Assembly (NCBI GenBank): GCA_034336665.1
Contig: CM067589.1
Span: 3,377,290 to 3,441,289 of the forward strand
Origin: Luscinia megarhynchos
Taxonomy: Eukaryota > Chordata > Aves > Passeriformes > Turdidae
Length of the DNA stretch: 64,000 nucleotides
Reading direction: 5' to 3'
This document shows positions 12,501 through 30,500 of this stretch, one piece after another. Numbering within the stretch: the first letter of the stretch is position 1; the number at the start of each line of letters is the position of its first letter. The position numbers and the translations under genes are program-made. Under the pieces are notes generated by a model. It was given only the letters and a program-made list of their open reading frames with translations. It had not been told where the DNA came from and searched no databases.

Positions 12501-13334
12501 GAAAGCACACGTGTGATCCGCTGCCCACCCAGGTGCGAGACCCCCGAGACCCTCCCTGGAGCCCGGCCCGGCACCACCGACACCAGGTGTTGGGAGCAGA
12601 CTGCGAGCTGGTCAGGCCAGGCCCGAGGCTCGGTGCTTGTCAGAGAGAGCAGAGGAGAGCAGAAGCTGCTCGAGGGGCGGGAGCGGGCATCTTCTCACGG
12701 AAACCCAGGGGTGTCCTGAGCAGGAGTGGGTGATGCTGCAGCCTGGCCATGGCACTTGACAGGGCAACCCACGGACACTCCACAGAGCCGGGCCGGGCCA
12801 GACCGTGCACTTGGGGACCTGGGTCCGGGCAGGGCGCGGGGACACCGTGTCAGTCCCGGCGTGACCAGCACCGCGGGCAGGTGGCGACCCTCGGTCGCCC
12901 GGGGATGCGGCTGCTCTGCAGCTCCTCGGAGCCGCTCCACGGGCACAGGGGCAGCGAGGAGCGGCGGACAGAGCCGGTGCGGGGGGACGCGGCTGCTCTG
13001 CAGCTCCTCGGAGCCGCTCCACGGGCACAGGGAGAACCGAGAGCCGGTGCGGGGGAACGCGGGGGGACACGGCTCGGCACCCCAGCGCTGCGCAGGTACC
13101 GGGCCCGGGGCGCGGGGGGGCCGGGCCGGTGCGTTGCCGGTGCGGGGCTCTCACCTTCATGATGCTGGCCCGGGGCGCGGCGGGCGCGGGGCTCCGCTCC
13201 GCCGAGTCCTCGCGGCTGCTGCTGCCTGAGCCCGAGCCGGGGCTGCCGCCGCCGCCGCCGCGGGGCCCGTTGGGCAGCGGAGCGGCGGGGCGGGGCGAGC
13301 CCGGCGGCGGGGCGCCCCGGGGCCCCTCCGCCAT
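3521..13334 (-). CDS. Third PLCL/PRIP-type catalytically inactive phospholipase C-like gene, with two frameshifts as assembled
   Basis: Six coding exons: 13155-13334, 6434-8924, 6007-6211, 5339-5414, 3833-3942 and 3521-3706, all GT-AG. They total 1081 codons once two extra bases are discounted, against about 1095 for PLCL1 and 1127 for PLCL2. In order: a Pro/Gly/Ser-rich leader (1-60); a PP1-docking KKTVSFSS motif (about 70-78) as in PRIP; a PH domain (about 95-205) keeping the inositol-phosphate-binding KKVRSNSR context; EF-hand region (about 220-350); PLC-X (about 380-525); an acidic linker; PLC-Y (about 565-690); C2 (about 700-825); and the PRIP C-terminal helices. PLC catalytic positions are eroded: H393 is kept, but S394, V425, T438 and V472 replace Asn312, Asp343, His356 and Glu390 of PLC-delta1. 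PRIP proteins bind Ins(1,4,5)P3, PP1, PP2A and GABA-A receptor partners. Frameshifts lie at 6718-6720 and near 6043-6053. It could be an active gene with assembly errors or a recent pseudogene. It is neither PLCL1 nor PLCL2 by location. Confidence 0.88.
3755..3804. repeat. (GGGCA)n pentamer microsatellite
   Basis: About nine perfect tandem copies of gggca in the last intron of the PLCL-like gene (3707-3832). It contributes a run of open frames on both strands that are not genes. Confidence 0.9.
8925..13154 (-). other. Intron 1 of the PLCL-like gene
   Basis: A 4.2 kb intron between the leader exon and the large exon. Mostly GC-rich unique sequence with no recognisable exon. It contains an AT-richer block at 9580-9665 with TAATCC, GATTA, an AP-1 site and TAATCT, a candidate enhancer. 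Another AT-richer block lies near 11060-11140. Confidence 0.6.
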
Positions 13335-13640
13335 CCCCCGCGGCCTCAGGGCAGCGGCCGCCGCGGGGCCCCGGGGCGCCCGGAGCCTGCGCCCGCCACC
13401 GCCGCCGCTGCGGGCTCAGTGGCGGAGCGGGCGGGAGGCGGCGCGGCCGGGAGGAGGGGACGGGCCGGGCGGGGGCGGGGACGCGGCGGGGATGGGGATG
13501 GGGATGGGGATGGGGATGGGGATGGGGATGGGGACGGCGCGGCCCCCTCGCCCCGGGCTGCAGCGGCGGGGCGGGCGGACGGGAGCCGGGCACCGGGATC
13601 TTCCATCCCCGGTCTCCGCCCAGCAGCCGCCCCATCCCGG
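13080..13640 (-). promoter_or_regulatory. CpG-island promoter and leader exon of the PLCL-like gene
   Basis: Dense CpG around the start codon at 13334, including the coding leader exon and about 300 bp upstream. A GGGGAT hexamer array lies at 13488-13534. No TATA box is evident, as expected for a CpG-island promoter. Confidence 0.6.
13488..13534 (+). repeat. (GGGGAT)n hexamer array, G-quadruplex candidate
   Basis: About seven to eight copies of ggggat on the plus strand, 150-200 bp upstream of the start codon of the PLCL-like gene. Consecutive GGGG runs two bases apart fit the standard G-quadruplex pattern on the non-template strand relative to leftward transcription, or C-rich on the other. 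Confidence 0.9.
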
Positions 13641-15120
13641 TGGGACCCGGGCCGAGCCCGCACCCTGTAGCCGGGCACAAAAATCCACCCTGGCAGCCTT
13701 CCGCCGGGCACCCGCACCCTCTAGCCTTGGTACCAGCAGCACAAATGAGCCTGCACCCAAAACAAGCTGCACCCTGCAGCCGGCACTCAAATCGACCTTG
13801 CACCCTGCAGCCTGGCATCCAAACCCAGCCGGGCGCCCAGCAGGCTGGCCCTGCCCAGCGGGTACCACCCCACCAACCTCCCCTCCCACCGGGGTGGCAC
13901 CCGGGCACGGCTGTGCGAGCAGAGCCGCCCGGCGCAGCCCTGGCCCCGCACGGATCCGCCAGGCAGGCGGCTCAAGGCTTTTGTTGTGCTCCCAGCCCAA
14001 GGCAAAGCTTCTCCCTGCGCGACCTGGAGCAGAAATTTTGCTCCAGCTTTCTTCCAGCAGGGATGGGGAGTAGGCCTCAGCCAGGTTTATCGCTGGTGGG
14101 GGTCTCGGCTGTGCCGGGGGATGCTCTGCTTTGTGTGAGCCTTGTTCAAGACATCACCTCCTGCCTACAGCCCGGCTGCCCACCAGCAGCAGCTGCCTCA
14201 CAGCAGGTGCCCCACACGCCCTTGCCAGCCCTTGAAATAACCCTTAATGAGCAGGAGAGCAAATGACCAGTCCCTCCTGATGGTACACATGTGCCTCAAA
14301 GGCACAAAGAGCCTGGTGCCCCCAGAGCACAGAGGCTGCTCAGCTGGTTAAATATTCATGGCCTCCCCTTCCTCAGGACCTCCGAGAACAGCAGCAACTC
14401 CTCAGCCCCCAGAGCAGTCAGATTGCTTGAGCAATCTCTTTAATGAAGATTAAAAATAATAGTCTAAAAAATCAATCCCAGAGTGCAGTCCTTTATTTAT
14501 TTTTAAAAGATAATCCTCCTTTATTTTGCATTTGGTTTTTAAAACATTAAAAGCAGCCCTCAACTGGAGCTTATTCTTAAACCAGTGGGCATGCGCTGAA
14601 GCCCAGCTGGGGCTGCTCTGTGGCACCTGCCACCACCTGAGCCCTGCCCGCAGTGTCCCTGCCAGGGGACAAAATGCCACAGGCTCCAGTGCTCAGTGAT
14701 GAGCCACAGCTCTTCAGCTCCTCCTGCTCCTGCAGAGGTTTCCATTGAGCCCTCTGCCTCAGCCATGGGCTGTGGTGCACAGTGTGTCCCTCGGGAAAGG
14801 CACAGGCACCCACTCCACTGTGGCTGCAGGTGCTGCCAAGGCACTGAGTGAGGGGGTCCTGCAGCTCAGGATCCCACTGCCCTGTGATGCTGCCAAGTTC
14901 CTTCTCCATTCCCATGGCAGCACTGAGTGGTGCTCACCAGTGCCTGCTGCCACCACGTATCATGGTCAAGCTCACTGTCTCCATTTGCTCCACTCAGCCA
15001 AACCCTTGGGGCTGGGCACCCTTGTCCCCACACCCTCCCGCCCTAGGGACGTGGCCCCTCCTCAGAGGGAGCACACCAAGCAAACCCCAGGGTGGAAGGG
15101 CTGCAGGACCCCAGGCTGCC
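13641..15120. other. Intergenic: PLCL-like gene upstream region and GHDC 3'UTR
   Basis: 13641-14400 is GC-rich without a recognisable gene. 14440-14560 is strikingly AT-rich. From about 14490 to 15120 the sequence is probably the GHDC 3'UTR, since two AATAAA signals occur there on the minus strand. Confidence 0.55.
14492..14525 (-). terminator. GHDC: Paired GHDC poly(A) signals
   Basis: tttatt on the plus strand at 14492-14497 and again at 14520-14525 reads AATAAA in the GHDC sense, about 600 nt after the stop codon. These are the only canonical signals noticed between GHDC and the PLCL-like gene. Confidence 0.6.
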
Positions 15121-17549
15121 CTAGGAGATGACTGATCCCTGGAGGAGCTGCAGCAGCTGCTCTTGGTGCAGGACCCTGGGCATGGGCTCGGGGGAGCCCA
15201 GTGCCTCCCGCAGCCGGGTGAAGGTCCCGGGCCTCACCAGGTGCAGGCGCAGGGGCCCAATGCTGCCCTTGAAGCGGAAGGATTTGTAGATGGGGAAATC
15301 CTCCTGGAGACACTGGTCCAGCTGTAAAGAGAGGGCAGCTGCCTGTGCTGGTCCCACACTGCCACACCAGTGTCCTCCAGCCACCCCACACAGACCCAGA
15401 GCAGAGCCCAGCTCCTGCCCACCTTGTAGCGCTGCCCCTCTGACAGGTCCCGCAGGCCCTGCAGCTCCATGAACACCTCGTAGTGGGGGGCACAGGGCCC
15501 CGAAAAGTCACCTGGAGCAGTACAATGAGTATGTTAGAGCTGCCCGCAGCCCCCAGCCCTCCGGGCACAGCAGGGCTGCAGAGCCCCCTGCAGTGCCAGC
15601 TACACTTCTGGGGAGAATTGTGCAGCTCAGGGGAACTCACCCAGCAGGCTGCTCTCCACACAGGCGTAGTCAATCAGGCGAGCTCCTGGCCACGTCCTCA
15701 GGGTGCGGCACAGGCTCAGGCAGAACTGCTCCTCAGGGATGTCCTCCCCTCGCACGCTCAGTGTCTGGCTCTCCCTGCAGTGCAGAGACACAGGATGGGT
15801 CACTGGCACCCTCCTGTTAAGACCCTGCCAGTACACGAGCCCAGCTCCCCAAGGTGAGGGACAGCAGTGTCCTCACCTGCGCACAGGTTCCACCACGGGA
15901 CATTGCTTGTGGAAGCCAGTCACCTTCAGCACCTCCCCAGTACGGCACCTGCACGGGCAGGGAGAGTGTGAGGGGGAGATGGGTGCAAGGGGCGGGGGCA
16001 GGCAGCCCCCCAGGACTGCACAGGCACCTGTACTCTCCTGGCTGGGCTGTCACAACCAGCCCGTACTCGCGTCCCTCCCAGAGCTCATCCAGCAGCACCG
16101 TCCGTGGCTCCTTGCTGGCCAGGCAGGGCAGGAACTCGCAGAAAGCCCAGTCAGGGCACAGCAGGAATCGGGGCTCTGGCTCCGCTGGCCACAGGTTTAC
16201 ACCAAGCAGGGCTGGGTAGAGGCAGCACGTGCCAATGTGACTCCTCAGACTCCCACATCCTTGCCCACAGAAGTCTCACCCCTCCCCAAGGGGCAGGATT
16301 TTGCTGGTGCCAGGACTGAGCTGTTTTCAGGTTGCAGGAAGGGAATGCAGCACAGAGAAGCACCAGCATCTGCTGGGGCAGGGAGTTCTGCGCTGCCATA
16401 TGGCAGCAGCTCCCTGTGGGCAGCCAGGGCAGGCCACGGGGACACGCCAGCCTGGGGAACACTCACCTCCTGCTGCCTGGTAGAAGGGGCAGTAGAAGGG
16501 CAGCCCCTGGCACTCAGCCTGGAGGAGGGAGTTGCAGTAGAGCCGCTCTGAGCCATGCACCATCCTCACCACCACCACCTCCAGCTGCGGCCACAGACGC
16601 TGCAGGATGCCCTCGAAGCCACGGGCGCACTCAGCACGGAGCTCGGCTGCCCGGGCAGCGTCAGGGGTCAGCAGTGCCTGCAGCTGGCGCTGCACCCCCT
16701 CGGGCAGCCCGGGCTGGGGGCTCAGCCTGCCCAGCGCCAGCTCCCGGGCCAGCTGGGGCCATTCAGTGCGCAGGGCCACCAGCGCGTCGTGCAGCTCGGC
16801 TGCCAGCCCAGCCTCCAGCACATGCAGCTCACGCTGCCGCAGGGCAAAGAGCAGCTGCAGCCGCAGCGCAGCGGCCCGAGAGGGCAGGGTGCCCGCTGCG
16901 GCCGGCGTGCAGTACAGGGTGGGCAGCGGCCACCCCGCCGGGGCGCGGCCACAGCCAGGGGTCCAGTGCAGCAGGGCCGTGCCCCGGCGGGCCAGCGCCC
17001 GTGGAAAGGCGGTGCCGAGGGCATCCAGGTAGAGCAGGGACGCCTGCGGGGAAGGGGAGGGTCAGGAAGGCAGGGATCCCTGCGGGGATCCGCGCCCATC
17101 GCTCCTCGTACCTGCAGCCGAGGGTCGCAGTCCCAGCAGCCGGGGAGCAGAGCCCAGAGCCGCAGCGGGGGAACCGCATCCCCCGGCGCTTCCTCCCGAC
17201 AGGGCTGCCCCAGGGGATGCCGCTGCTGGAACTCTTCCCAGCCTGCCGGGAGAGGCACAAGCTAAGGACAACCATGGGACCCACCCCTTCCCGCGCCCCT
17301 TCCCGCAGCCCCGCGCTCACCGCCGGCCGTGCCGGTGCCGGTCCCGGTGCCGGTGCCGGTGCGCAGCAGGCGCCGCAGCCGCCGCTCCTGGCTCAGCCGC
17401 ACGTCGCTGCCCAGAGCCTCCAGCCGCCGTCGGTACCGGCCCCCGGCGCGGCGCAGCGCCGAACGGACCAGGCGGTGTCGCAGCGCGGGGACAGCCACGG
17501 CCACCACGGCCACGGCCACCACCGCCGCGACCGCCACCGCCGGCAGCAT
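15121..17549 (-). CDS. GHDC: GH3 domain-containing protein
   Basis: Eight coding exons: 17321-17549, 17112-17242, 16467-17043, 16028-16211, 15877-15948, 15641-15774, 15423-15511 and 15121-15321, all GT-AG with matching phases, giving 538 aa (human about 530). The N-terminus is a hydrophobic Val/Ala-rich segment (about 1-24) that could be a signal anchor. Next come a basic stretch and an imperfect Thr-Gly repeat. The rest resembles the GH3 acyl-adenylating fold. Conserved stretches include WPQLEVVV, LSVRGEDIPEEQF, the CVESSLLG turn, APHYEVF and the C-terminal PRVLHQEQLL. The function of animal GHDC is poorly known; plant GH3 enzymes conjugate amino acids to hormones, and that activity should not be assumed here. 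Its place next to STAT5B on the same strand matches human 17q21. About 1.2 kb separates its start codon from the STAT5B stop codon. Confidence 0.94.
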
Positions 17550-18760
17550 CGCGGAATGCGGACACCGCCCCAGGGCAGGGACCCGGTCCCGGACTCCCCC
17601 GGCCCACCCGGCTATTCCGCCTCCGGCAGAAATGACGGAGAATTATCGCGCCCGGCACCGCCCCCCCCACTCCCTGCTTTACTTTTATTTTCATTTTCGC
17701 CTTTTCACAGCACACCCGGAGCCCCTCACTCGGCGGGGAATTAGATCGCAATTGGACCCCGAGTACCAGCGCCCTCTACCCCTCCATCCAGAGCAAGCTG
17801 CTTCTTGGGAAAAACAGGGCAATGGATCCAGTTTACCTTGCTTTTTGCAGGGAAAAACGGCTCCAGCCCAGCCCCTGCTGCCCAGGGCAGCCTCCTGCTC
17901 TGACAGAGCCCAACGACCCCACCCTCGGGGATAGGAACCCCGAACACCGGGCCCAGCCCCAGCATTCACCTGGAGATGAGGAGATCCCCACACGGACCCT
18001 CCTCTGTCCCAAGACACACGTGGCACCCAGAGCTTTTGTGTTACAAAAATATTCCGTGCTTTATTTACTCTGTGATAGAAAAATAACATGGCCAGGACCC
18101 CAGAGTTTCCCGCCTAGGCGAGGGGAGAGGCAGGGGGCAGAGGGCTCCGCTTCCCCAACCCCCCTGCCCACCTGACTGCCCTCGCTGGGTGCCCTCGCAC
18201 CCTGCCACCCTCCCGCTGCACCGGCTCCAGAGGGGACACCGGGAGCCGGAGGGGCTCCTGCATCCTTGGGGGCAGAGGAGGAGAGGAGATGCAGGGACGC
18301 AGCCACTGTGGAGCAGAGCCCCAGCACAGGCTGGGGAGCCCCGGCAGAACCCCTCCTCTGCCCTCCGCCCTCACGCAGCCCTGGGAACGGAGCCGCGGGG
18401 GAGAACAAGAAGGCGACATGTACATTCTTTAGTGACGACTGCGAAAGCGAACCTGAGGCCGGGCTGGCGGCCCCGCCCCGGCAGCCCCGCGGGGGAATGG
18501 GGGCTGCAGGGCCAGCGCTGGCAGAAGCGGAAAGCCGAAGCTGGGCCTCTTAAAAGGAACATACAGGAAAACCATGCGACAAATCCGCTGCTGTTTATAC
18601 AAGGGCATAAACACCAAAGAGCTGGACGCCAGCCTGTGTTTCGGGGCACAGAGCAAATCCTGGGGGCAGGGCCCACCCGCCGTCCCCTGGCACAGAGACA
18701 CGAACACAGCACAGTCCCCGCAGCGCCGGGGCCAGGGGCAAGGGAGCAGGCGCCTGCCTG
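17550..18760. other. GHDC promoter region and STAT5B 3'UTR
   Basis: 17550-17660 is CpG-rich and likely carries the GHDC promoter. 18060-18760 is likely the STAT5B 3'UTR, ending near an AATAAA signal. No other gene is seen. Confidence 0.6.
18060..18065 (-). terminator. STAT5B: STAT5B poly(A) signal
   Basis: tttatt on the plus strand reads AATAAA in the STAT5B sense, 700 nt after the stop codon and about 500 bp from the GHDC start codon. Confidence 0.65.
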
Positions 18761-26459
<7,699 letters not shown>

Positions 26460-26460
<1 letters not shown>

Positions 26461-26960
26461 GAGCCAGCGCTAACCCTCCCCGTGAGCCGGACACCCCGAC
26501 ACAGCCGCGACAGCAGCCTCTCGCCAGACGCACGCCGCGAAGGGGCAAAGGCAGCACAGCGAAGGGCTGTGCGTGCAACCCCCGCCCCGTCCCTCGCCCC
26601 GCACTGCCCTTGCCCGGTGCCGGCGCAGCCCGGCGCTCTCCGGAGCGCTGTTCGCGGGGCGGGGGCGCGGCGCTCCGGCCCAGGGGCCCTGCGCCCGCCG
26701 CAGTAAACACGGACACGTGGTTTCCCGGCACCTCCGGGAACCCGCGATCGCTTCCAGGTCAGAGCCGGCCTCGCTCGTGGCCGCAGGGCCGGACCCTGCA
26801 CCCTCCGGTGCTGCCCCCGGCACGCCCGGCGGGAAGGGTCCCGCAGCCCCAAGGCGGGCAAAGTCCCTCCAGGGCAAGATCAGCCCCCAGACGCGCCCCG
26901 GGCATGGTGGAGGTGACAGCCGGGAGCTCCGGTCACCCCAGCACTGACCCACTCCGGCGG
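26460..26960. promoter_or_regulatory. CpG island, candidate STAT5B alternative promoter
   Basis: High CpG density, about 3 kb upstream of the first STAT5B coding exon and next to a GC-rich minisatellite. It could hold a non-coding STAT5B first exon. No TATA box and no coding exon recognised. Confidence 0.4.
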
Positions 26961-26994
26961 CCTCCTGTCCGCAGCAGCTCAGCGCTGGGCCCCG

Positions 26995-27560
26995 TTGGAG
27001 CCCTGCCCCGCACCGCACTGCAATCACCGCGCCCCGTCCCGCACCGCGCTCACCGAACCCTGTCCCGCACCGCACCGCACTGCAATCACCGAGCCCTGTC
27101 CCGCACCGCGCTCACCCCGCACCGCACTCCCCGCGCCCCGTCCCGCACTGCACTCACCGAGCCCTGTCCCGCACCGCACTGCACTCCCCGTCCCGCACCG
27201 CGCCCCGTCCCGCACCGCGCTCTCACCCCGCACCGCACTGCACTCCCCGTCCCGCACCGCGCCCCGTCCCGCACTGCACTCCACCGAACCCTGTCCCCGC
27301 ACCGCACCGCACTGCAATCACCGAGCCCCCGTCCCGCACCGCGCTCACCCCGCACCGCACTCCCCGCGCCCCGTCCCGCACCGCGCTCACCCCCGCACCG
27401 CGCTCCCGCGCCCCGTCCCGCACTGCACTCCCTGTCCCGCACCGCGCTCACCCCGCACCGCGCTCCCCGCGCCCCGTCCCGCACTGCACTCACCGAGCCC
27501 TGCCCCGCACCGCGCTCACCCCGCACCGTCCCGCACCGCGCTCACCCCGCACCGCGCTCA
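26995..27560. repeat. GC-rich variable minisatellite
   Basis: Irregular tandem variants of ccgtcccgcaccgcgctcac and ccgcactgcaatcaccgagc, about 570 bp. Open frames of 97 to over 300 codons on both strands come from the repeat. In the minus sense many units contain ggtgagcgcgg, which resembles a strong 5' splice site. Confidence 0.85.
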
Positions 27561-30500
27561 CCCCGCTCTGGCTCCGGCCCCAGCTCTGGGCGGGCACAGC
27601 CGGCACGGCCGGGCTCCCGGGCCGCCGCTTGCTGGCTGCGCGCTACAGGAAGGAGCAGAGAGCAGCTATTTCCTTCCAAAATGTCAGGTGCCTGCGCGGG
27701 ACAGCCTGCCCCCGAGCGCTGGCAGCCACCCCTGCCAGGGCGGCCGGCACGCTCTGCCCTCGGCCCCTCGCCGACCCCGGTGCCAGAGCGGGCACAGCCT
27801 CTGTCCTCAGCGGGTCAGTGGCGCTGAGCCCCCGTGGCTGGCTGACAGCCAGGGATGGGACCCCAGCGACGGACCCATGCAGGAGGTGGGCATGGGGGAG
27901 ATGGGAGCCGCTCACCTGCACCCCCAGCTTCACTGAGCCCCCAGCACACGGCTGGGGCAGAGCCTGCAGCGGGAACAGCTGGTGAGCAGCCCCCAGCCCT
28001 GCTCAGAGCTGTGGCACCGGCACACTGCGGGGCTGGCACAGAGGACAAGGGCTGCTGGTGTGTTTTACACCGGCCTGTGGTTTCCAGCTCTGGCTGGGAG
28101 GCGGCAGCGCCCACCGGCACAGGAGCGAGCTCCTTCTAGAAGCGCCGTGCTTTGATGGGGTTTGTCTCCCACAGAAAGTGGCAGCAACTGATGGCTTCGC
28201 CCTGGTGGCACAGGGGAGGAGGCAGCCGAACCACTCAGCCCACACTGGAAACATCGGGGGCCCAGGTACCATGACACTCATGGAAGAGGCGTAGCTGGCT
28301 CTTGTAATCAAACGTGCCCCCCAGAGCAGAGGCGACAGGCCCCACAGCCGGTAGGCAGAGCTGGACTGTCCAGGTCTCCTAGCAGTCTGGGAGCCAAAAG
28401 CAGACAATTCACACCCTTACAGGAACAAGGAAACCACATGCATGACCAGAGCAGACACCAGCCCCACAGAGGCAGAGATGCCCCAGCTGGGGACTGGTGC
28501 CAGGGGCTGCTGACAGCTCATCTCCTGCCATGGGCCAGGCTCTCTGCCTGCCAGCACTTGCCACCCTTGGGAAAGCTTTTTCTCCTCACTTCAGATTTCT
28601 TCCAATCAGAGAGGTGCAGAAACCTACGTCAAACCAAAACCACCAAAATACCCAGCAAAATCCCTTGAATCCAATGGCTGGAACCTCGAGAAAACCTCAG
28701 TGCACCGAGAGCAACCCAGGGGCAGCCACGGCCACATACAGGCACTGCCCTGGCACCAGTGGGATTCCTTCAGACACTGAGCATGCAGCAGGACACTCTG
28801 GGCAGGACACATGGTGCAGCCCCATCAGCAGAGTCCAGAGCCCAACCAGCCCCATGGGCATGAGCCCAGTGTGACTCCTGCAGGACATCCACCGTGGGGA
28901 GCCCAGTCCCTGCCAGCACTGGTGCTGCCCCCACCAGAAACCCTCAGACAGGATTAGAGAGGCTGGGCAGAGCTTTAATTACTCCTGGCTCCCTGCAGCC
29001 ATGCAGCTGAATTAACTAGCTTTGGGGCTGGCACAGCAGGGAGTTGCCAGCTCAGGGTTCTGGAGCTTCCCCTGGCTTGGTGGGGGAATCCCAGGGCAGG
29101 CAGAAAGCCACTGACCACTTGCAGCATCCCATCTTAGGCAGACTCTGGTCCTTGCCCGGGCAGAGATGTGCAGCTGCCCCACGCCAGGACACTCAAGGAA
29201 GGGATTTTCCCTCCATGCTAATAATGACCAGCCCCAAGTCCCTGTAACACCAAGCTGAGTGCACAGCCCTGGGGTCCCACAGGTTCTGTGCAAGCCTCCT
29301 GCACCAAGGCCAAATCCATCACAGCCCCTGGCTCGGTGCTAATCCCTGCTCAGACCTGCGCCAGCCCAGGAGGGACAGGCTGGGAGAAGGACCTGGGGAT
29401 TAAGCTCATTTCAGCATCGAATTAGTCCCGATTGGGGTCTGGAGACACAATTTCATTTTCTCTGCCATGCTCCAGTGAGCGCACACAATGGCACTAATCC
29501 AGCCACAGCCAGACTGGATTTGCTGGGCAGGACCAAGGTGGGCTGGGGAAGATGTGGGCAGCACAGGCACCGACAGCACTGCTCTGGCTGCATCCATCCC
29601 CTCAGATCCATGCCATGCTCCAGCTCCCCTTGGGGTTGGGGACACAGTGTAGGAGCCTCCTCATCCCTGGCATGGCTGTCCTGCAGGGCCAGTCCAGCTG
29701 GCACAGCACAGGCTTTTGGATGTCTGGTGAGCAGGGAGAGCCAGAAGGACACCAAAAGCAGCTCCTGCATCCCCCACTGCACTCCCAGAGTTCATCCTCA
29801 GCAGCTCCACACACAGAGATGCTCTTGCACCAAGTCAGCAGAGCAGGATGGAGAGAGGTAAAGCCTTGCTTTTGGAAGAGGGGATACACAAACACCCAGG
29901 GATGCTGGCAGGAGGGGGGACTAGTCAGACAGAATAAAACAACCAAAACACCAGTGGTTTGTGCAACAAATTTCTCAGTCAACACACATATGTCTAGGTG
30001 CATTTTGGCATTCCTGGCCCTGGGATGGGCTTTCCAGCCCCTGGAGCAGCAGCAAAGCCCCTGCACCTGAGCTGCACTGTAAGCCTCACCACTGCATCTC
30101 CATGAGCAGGGCCAGAGAAGCAGCACCCCTGGGCCCACAGCCCAAAAGCAACAGGGTCGGGTGCTCACATTGGGGAGGACAAAGACCATTTTACAGAGGT
30201 TCCAGCTGGTGCAAGTGCTCAGAACTGCCAGCAAGAACAGCCTCTTCCTCTGCTGAAGGTTTTGCACGGATGATAGGGATGAGAGGCCAGACAGAATGAA
30301 AACCCCACACGTGGTGGGCAGGGCTGGGTCAACGCTGCTCTGGCTCCTTGAGGCAATGGCTCTCCAGCACCAGACTTTTCCCCAGTCCCCTCCCCAGCAG
30401 AGCTGTGCTATAAACCAGCTCATAACACAAAGATACACCGAAAGTGGAGATTGCAAAACTCACCAGTGACTGTTTGAACCAGGAATGGGTTGTGCTGTGG

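Noticed and set aside
26995..27936. Long Pro/Arg/Ala/His-rich frames on both strands
   Set aside because: They come from the GC-rich minisatellite and CpG island; no start context, domain or splice structure supports a gene.
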